Assembly (NCBI GenBank): GCA_017555325.1
Contig: JAFZGR010000252.1
Span: 1 to 5,764, forward strand
Length of the DNA: 5,764 bases
From: Alphaproteobacteria bacterium
GTDB taxonomy: Bacteria; Pseudomonadota; Alphaproteobacteria; CAAHEQ01; UBA3637
Direction: 5' to 3'
Of the stretch, positions 5,432 to 5,764 are shown one piece after another (positions within the stretch are counted from its first letter, which is position 1; every line of letters begins with the position of its first letter). A program made the translations under genes and the position numbers. The notes beneath the pieces were generated by a model, which had not been told where the DNA came from, did no database searches, and saw nothing but the letters and a program-made list of their open reading frames with translations.

Positions 5432-5719
5432 ATGACAACACCAGCAGAACCATCTTTTCCGATTTATATCCAAAATTTAACCCAAGACAATATATGTGCA
5501 ATAAGAGAATTTTGTGCAAGTAAGAATTTGGAGATGAGTGGACCATTTGGAAACCAACGTCGATATTATAAAATCAGTGTTCCTCGCGGTGCGGCATTTA
5601 ATGCTGCAGAATTTAATGAGGCAAAACAAATCATCCAAGGTTCGGCATCAAACTGGAGAGACTTTAACAGAAGTGGAAGCAGTGCAAGACCTGAAGCGTC
5701 ACTAGAAAACGCTCAATGA
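5432..5719 (+). CDS. Small hypothetical protein, 95 residues to TGA
   Basis: I do not recognise the family. GGAGG (5422-5426), 5 bases before the ATG, and two promoters make this a real expressed gene. There is no signal peptide or membrane segment. Residues 9-70 look like a compact alpha/beta domain: FPIYIQNLT (9-17), a helix-like NICAIREFCASKNL (20-33), RRYYKISVPRG (43-53) and a helix-like AAEFNEAKQII (58-68). From 71 on it is a Ser/Asn/Arg/Gly-rich tail, probably disordered. It ends at TGA, the only TGA stop among the window's genes (the others are five TAA and one TAG). The frame stays open after it to the window end, reading glycines and arginines and then SGRRPMSLA, which resembles RSGSSARPEASLE of the tail. 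The gene may therefore be interrupted, read through, or longer in relatives. A nucleic-acid role is conceivable from the basic tail but unproven. Confidence 0.75.
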   Translation: MTTPAEPSFPIYIQNLTQDNICAIREFCASKNLEMSGPFGNQRRYYKISVPRGAAFNAAEFNEAKQIIQGSASNWRDFNRSGSSARPEASLENAQ

Positions 5720-5762
5720 GGAGGAGGAAGAAGAAGAAGTGGAAGACGTCCAATGTCACTAG
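5669..5762 (+). repeat. Imperfect in-frame direct repeat spanning the TGA
   Basis: AGAAGTGGAAG occurs at 5669-5679 and again at 5735-5745, and GTCACTAG at 5698-5705 and 5755-5762. Offsets are 66 and 57 bases, both multiples of three, so both copies read in the same frame (RSG...SLE and RSG...SLA). The second copy lies beyond the TGA of the small gene, which suggests that the downstream DNA is or was part of the same coding sequence. Confidence 0.5.
5718..5738 (+). repeat. Purine trinucleotide tract (GAG)3(GAA)4 at the stop codon
   Basis: Three GAG units (5718-5726) are followed by four GAA units (5727-5738), starting inside the TGA codon of the small gene. Each forward frame gives a run of charged or glycine residues. 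Changes in unit number would keep the frame. The tract also contains GGAGG-like sequence, but the next in-frame ATG is too far away for it to serve as a normal ribosome-binding site. Confidence 0.7.
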
Positions 5763-5764
5763 CA

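Noticed and set aside
5432..5719. General use of TGA as a sense codon in this organism
   Set aside because: None of the other six genes contains an internal TGA, and their tryptophans are TGG. A single TGA stop among TAA/TAG stops is not enough to support recoding.

Overview
The window is AT-rich DNA from a Gram-negative bacterium. The outer-membrane lipid transport proteins MlaA and MlaC, a lipobox lipoprotein signal and adjacent mlaA-mlaC genes fit an AT-rich, perhaps host-associated alphaproteobacterium. That placement is an inference from gene content and composition; no rRNA or other marker is present. All seven supported genes lie on the + strand. No tRNA, rRNA, CRISPR array, transposase or integrase was seen.

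Region 1 (1-2062) is a tight operon: a LOG-type nucleotide phosphoribohydrolase, then mlaA and mlaC with gaps of 13 and 11 bases. It ends at a strong intrinsic terminator at 2039-2062. MlaA (outer-membrane lipoprotein) and MlaC (periplasmic lipid carrier) are two parts of the machinery that moves phospholipids between the outer and inner membranes. The inner-membrane MlaFEDB part is not in the window, and the operon promoter lies upstream of it.

Region 2 (2063-2627) is a gene-poor, very AT-rich spacer of about 565 bases. It holds several inverted repeats, one of them terminator-like, and weak promoter-like elements that might define a small RNA.

Region 3 (2628-5283) holds three genes that appear to be separately expressed: a RimJ/RimL-type GNAT acetyltransferase, a five-repeat ankyrin protein with its own sigma70-like promoter and a strong terminator, and a long-form Sua5/TsaC threonylcarbamoyl-AMP synthase (first step of tRNA t6A synthesis) with a near-consensus promoter.

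Region 4 (5284-5764) has two tandem sigma70-like promoters separated by a long AT palindrome, then a small gene of unknown function. That gene ends at TGA, but its frame stays open to the window edge and repeats part of its own tail.

By hand count of sampled lines, the + strand is G-rich over C in regions 1 and 4 and C-rich in region 3, although all genes point the same way. This suggests that region 3 has a different replication-strand history (inversion or insertion).
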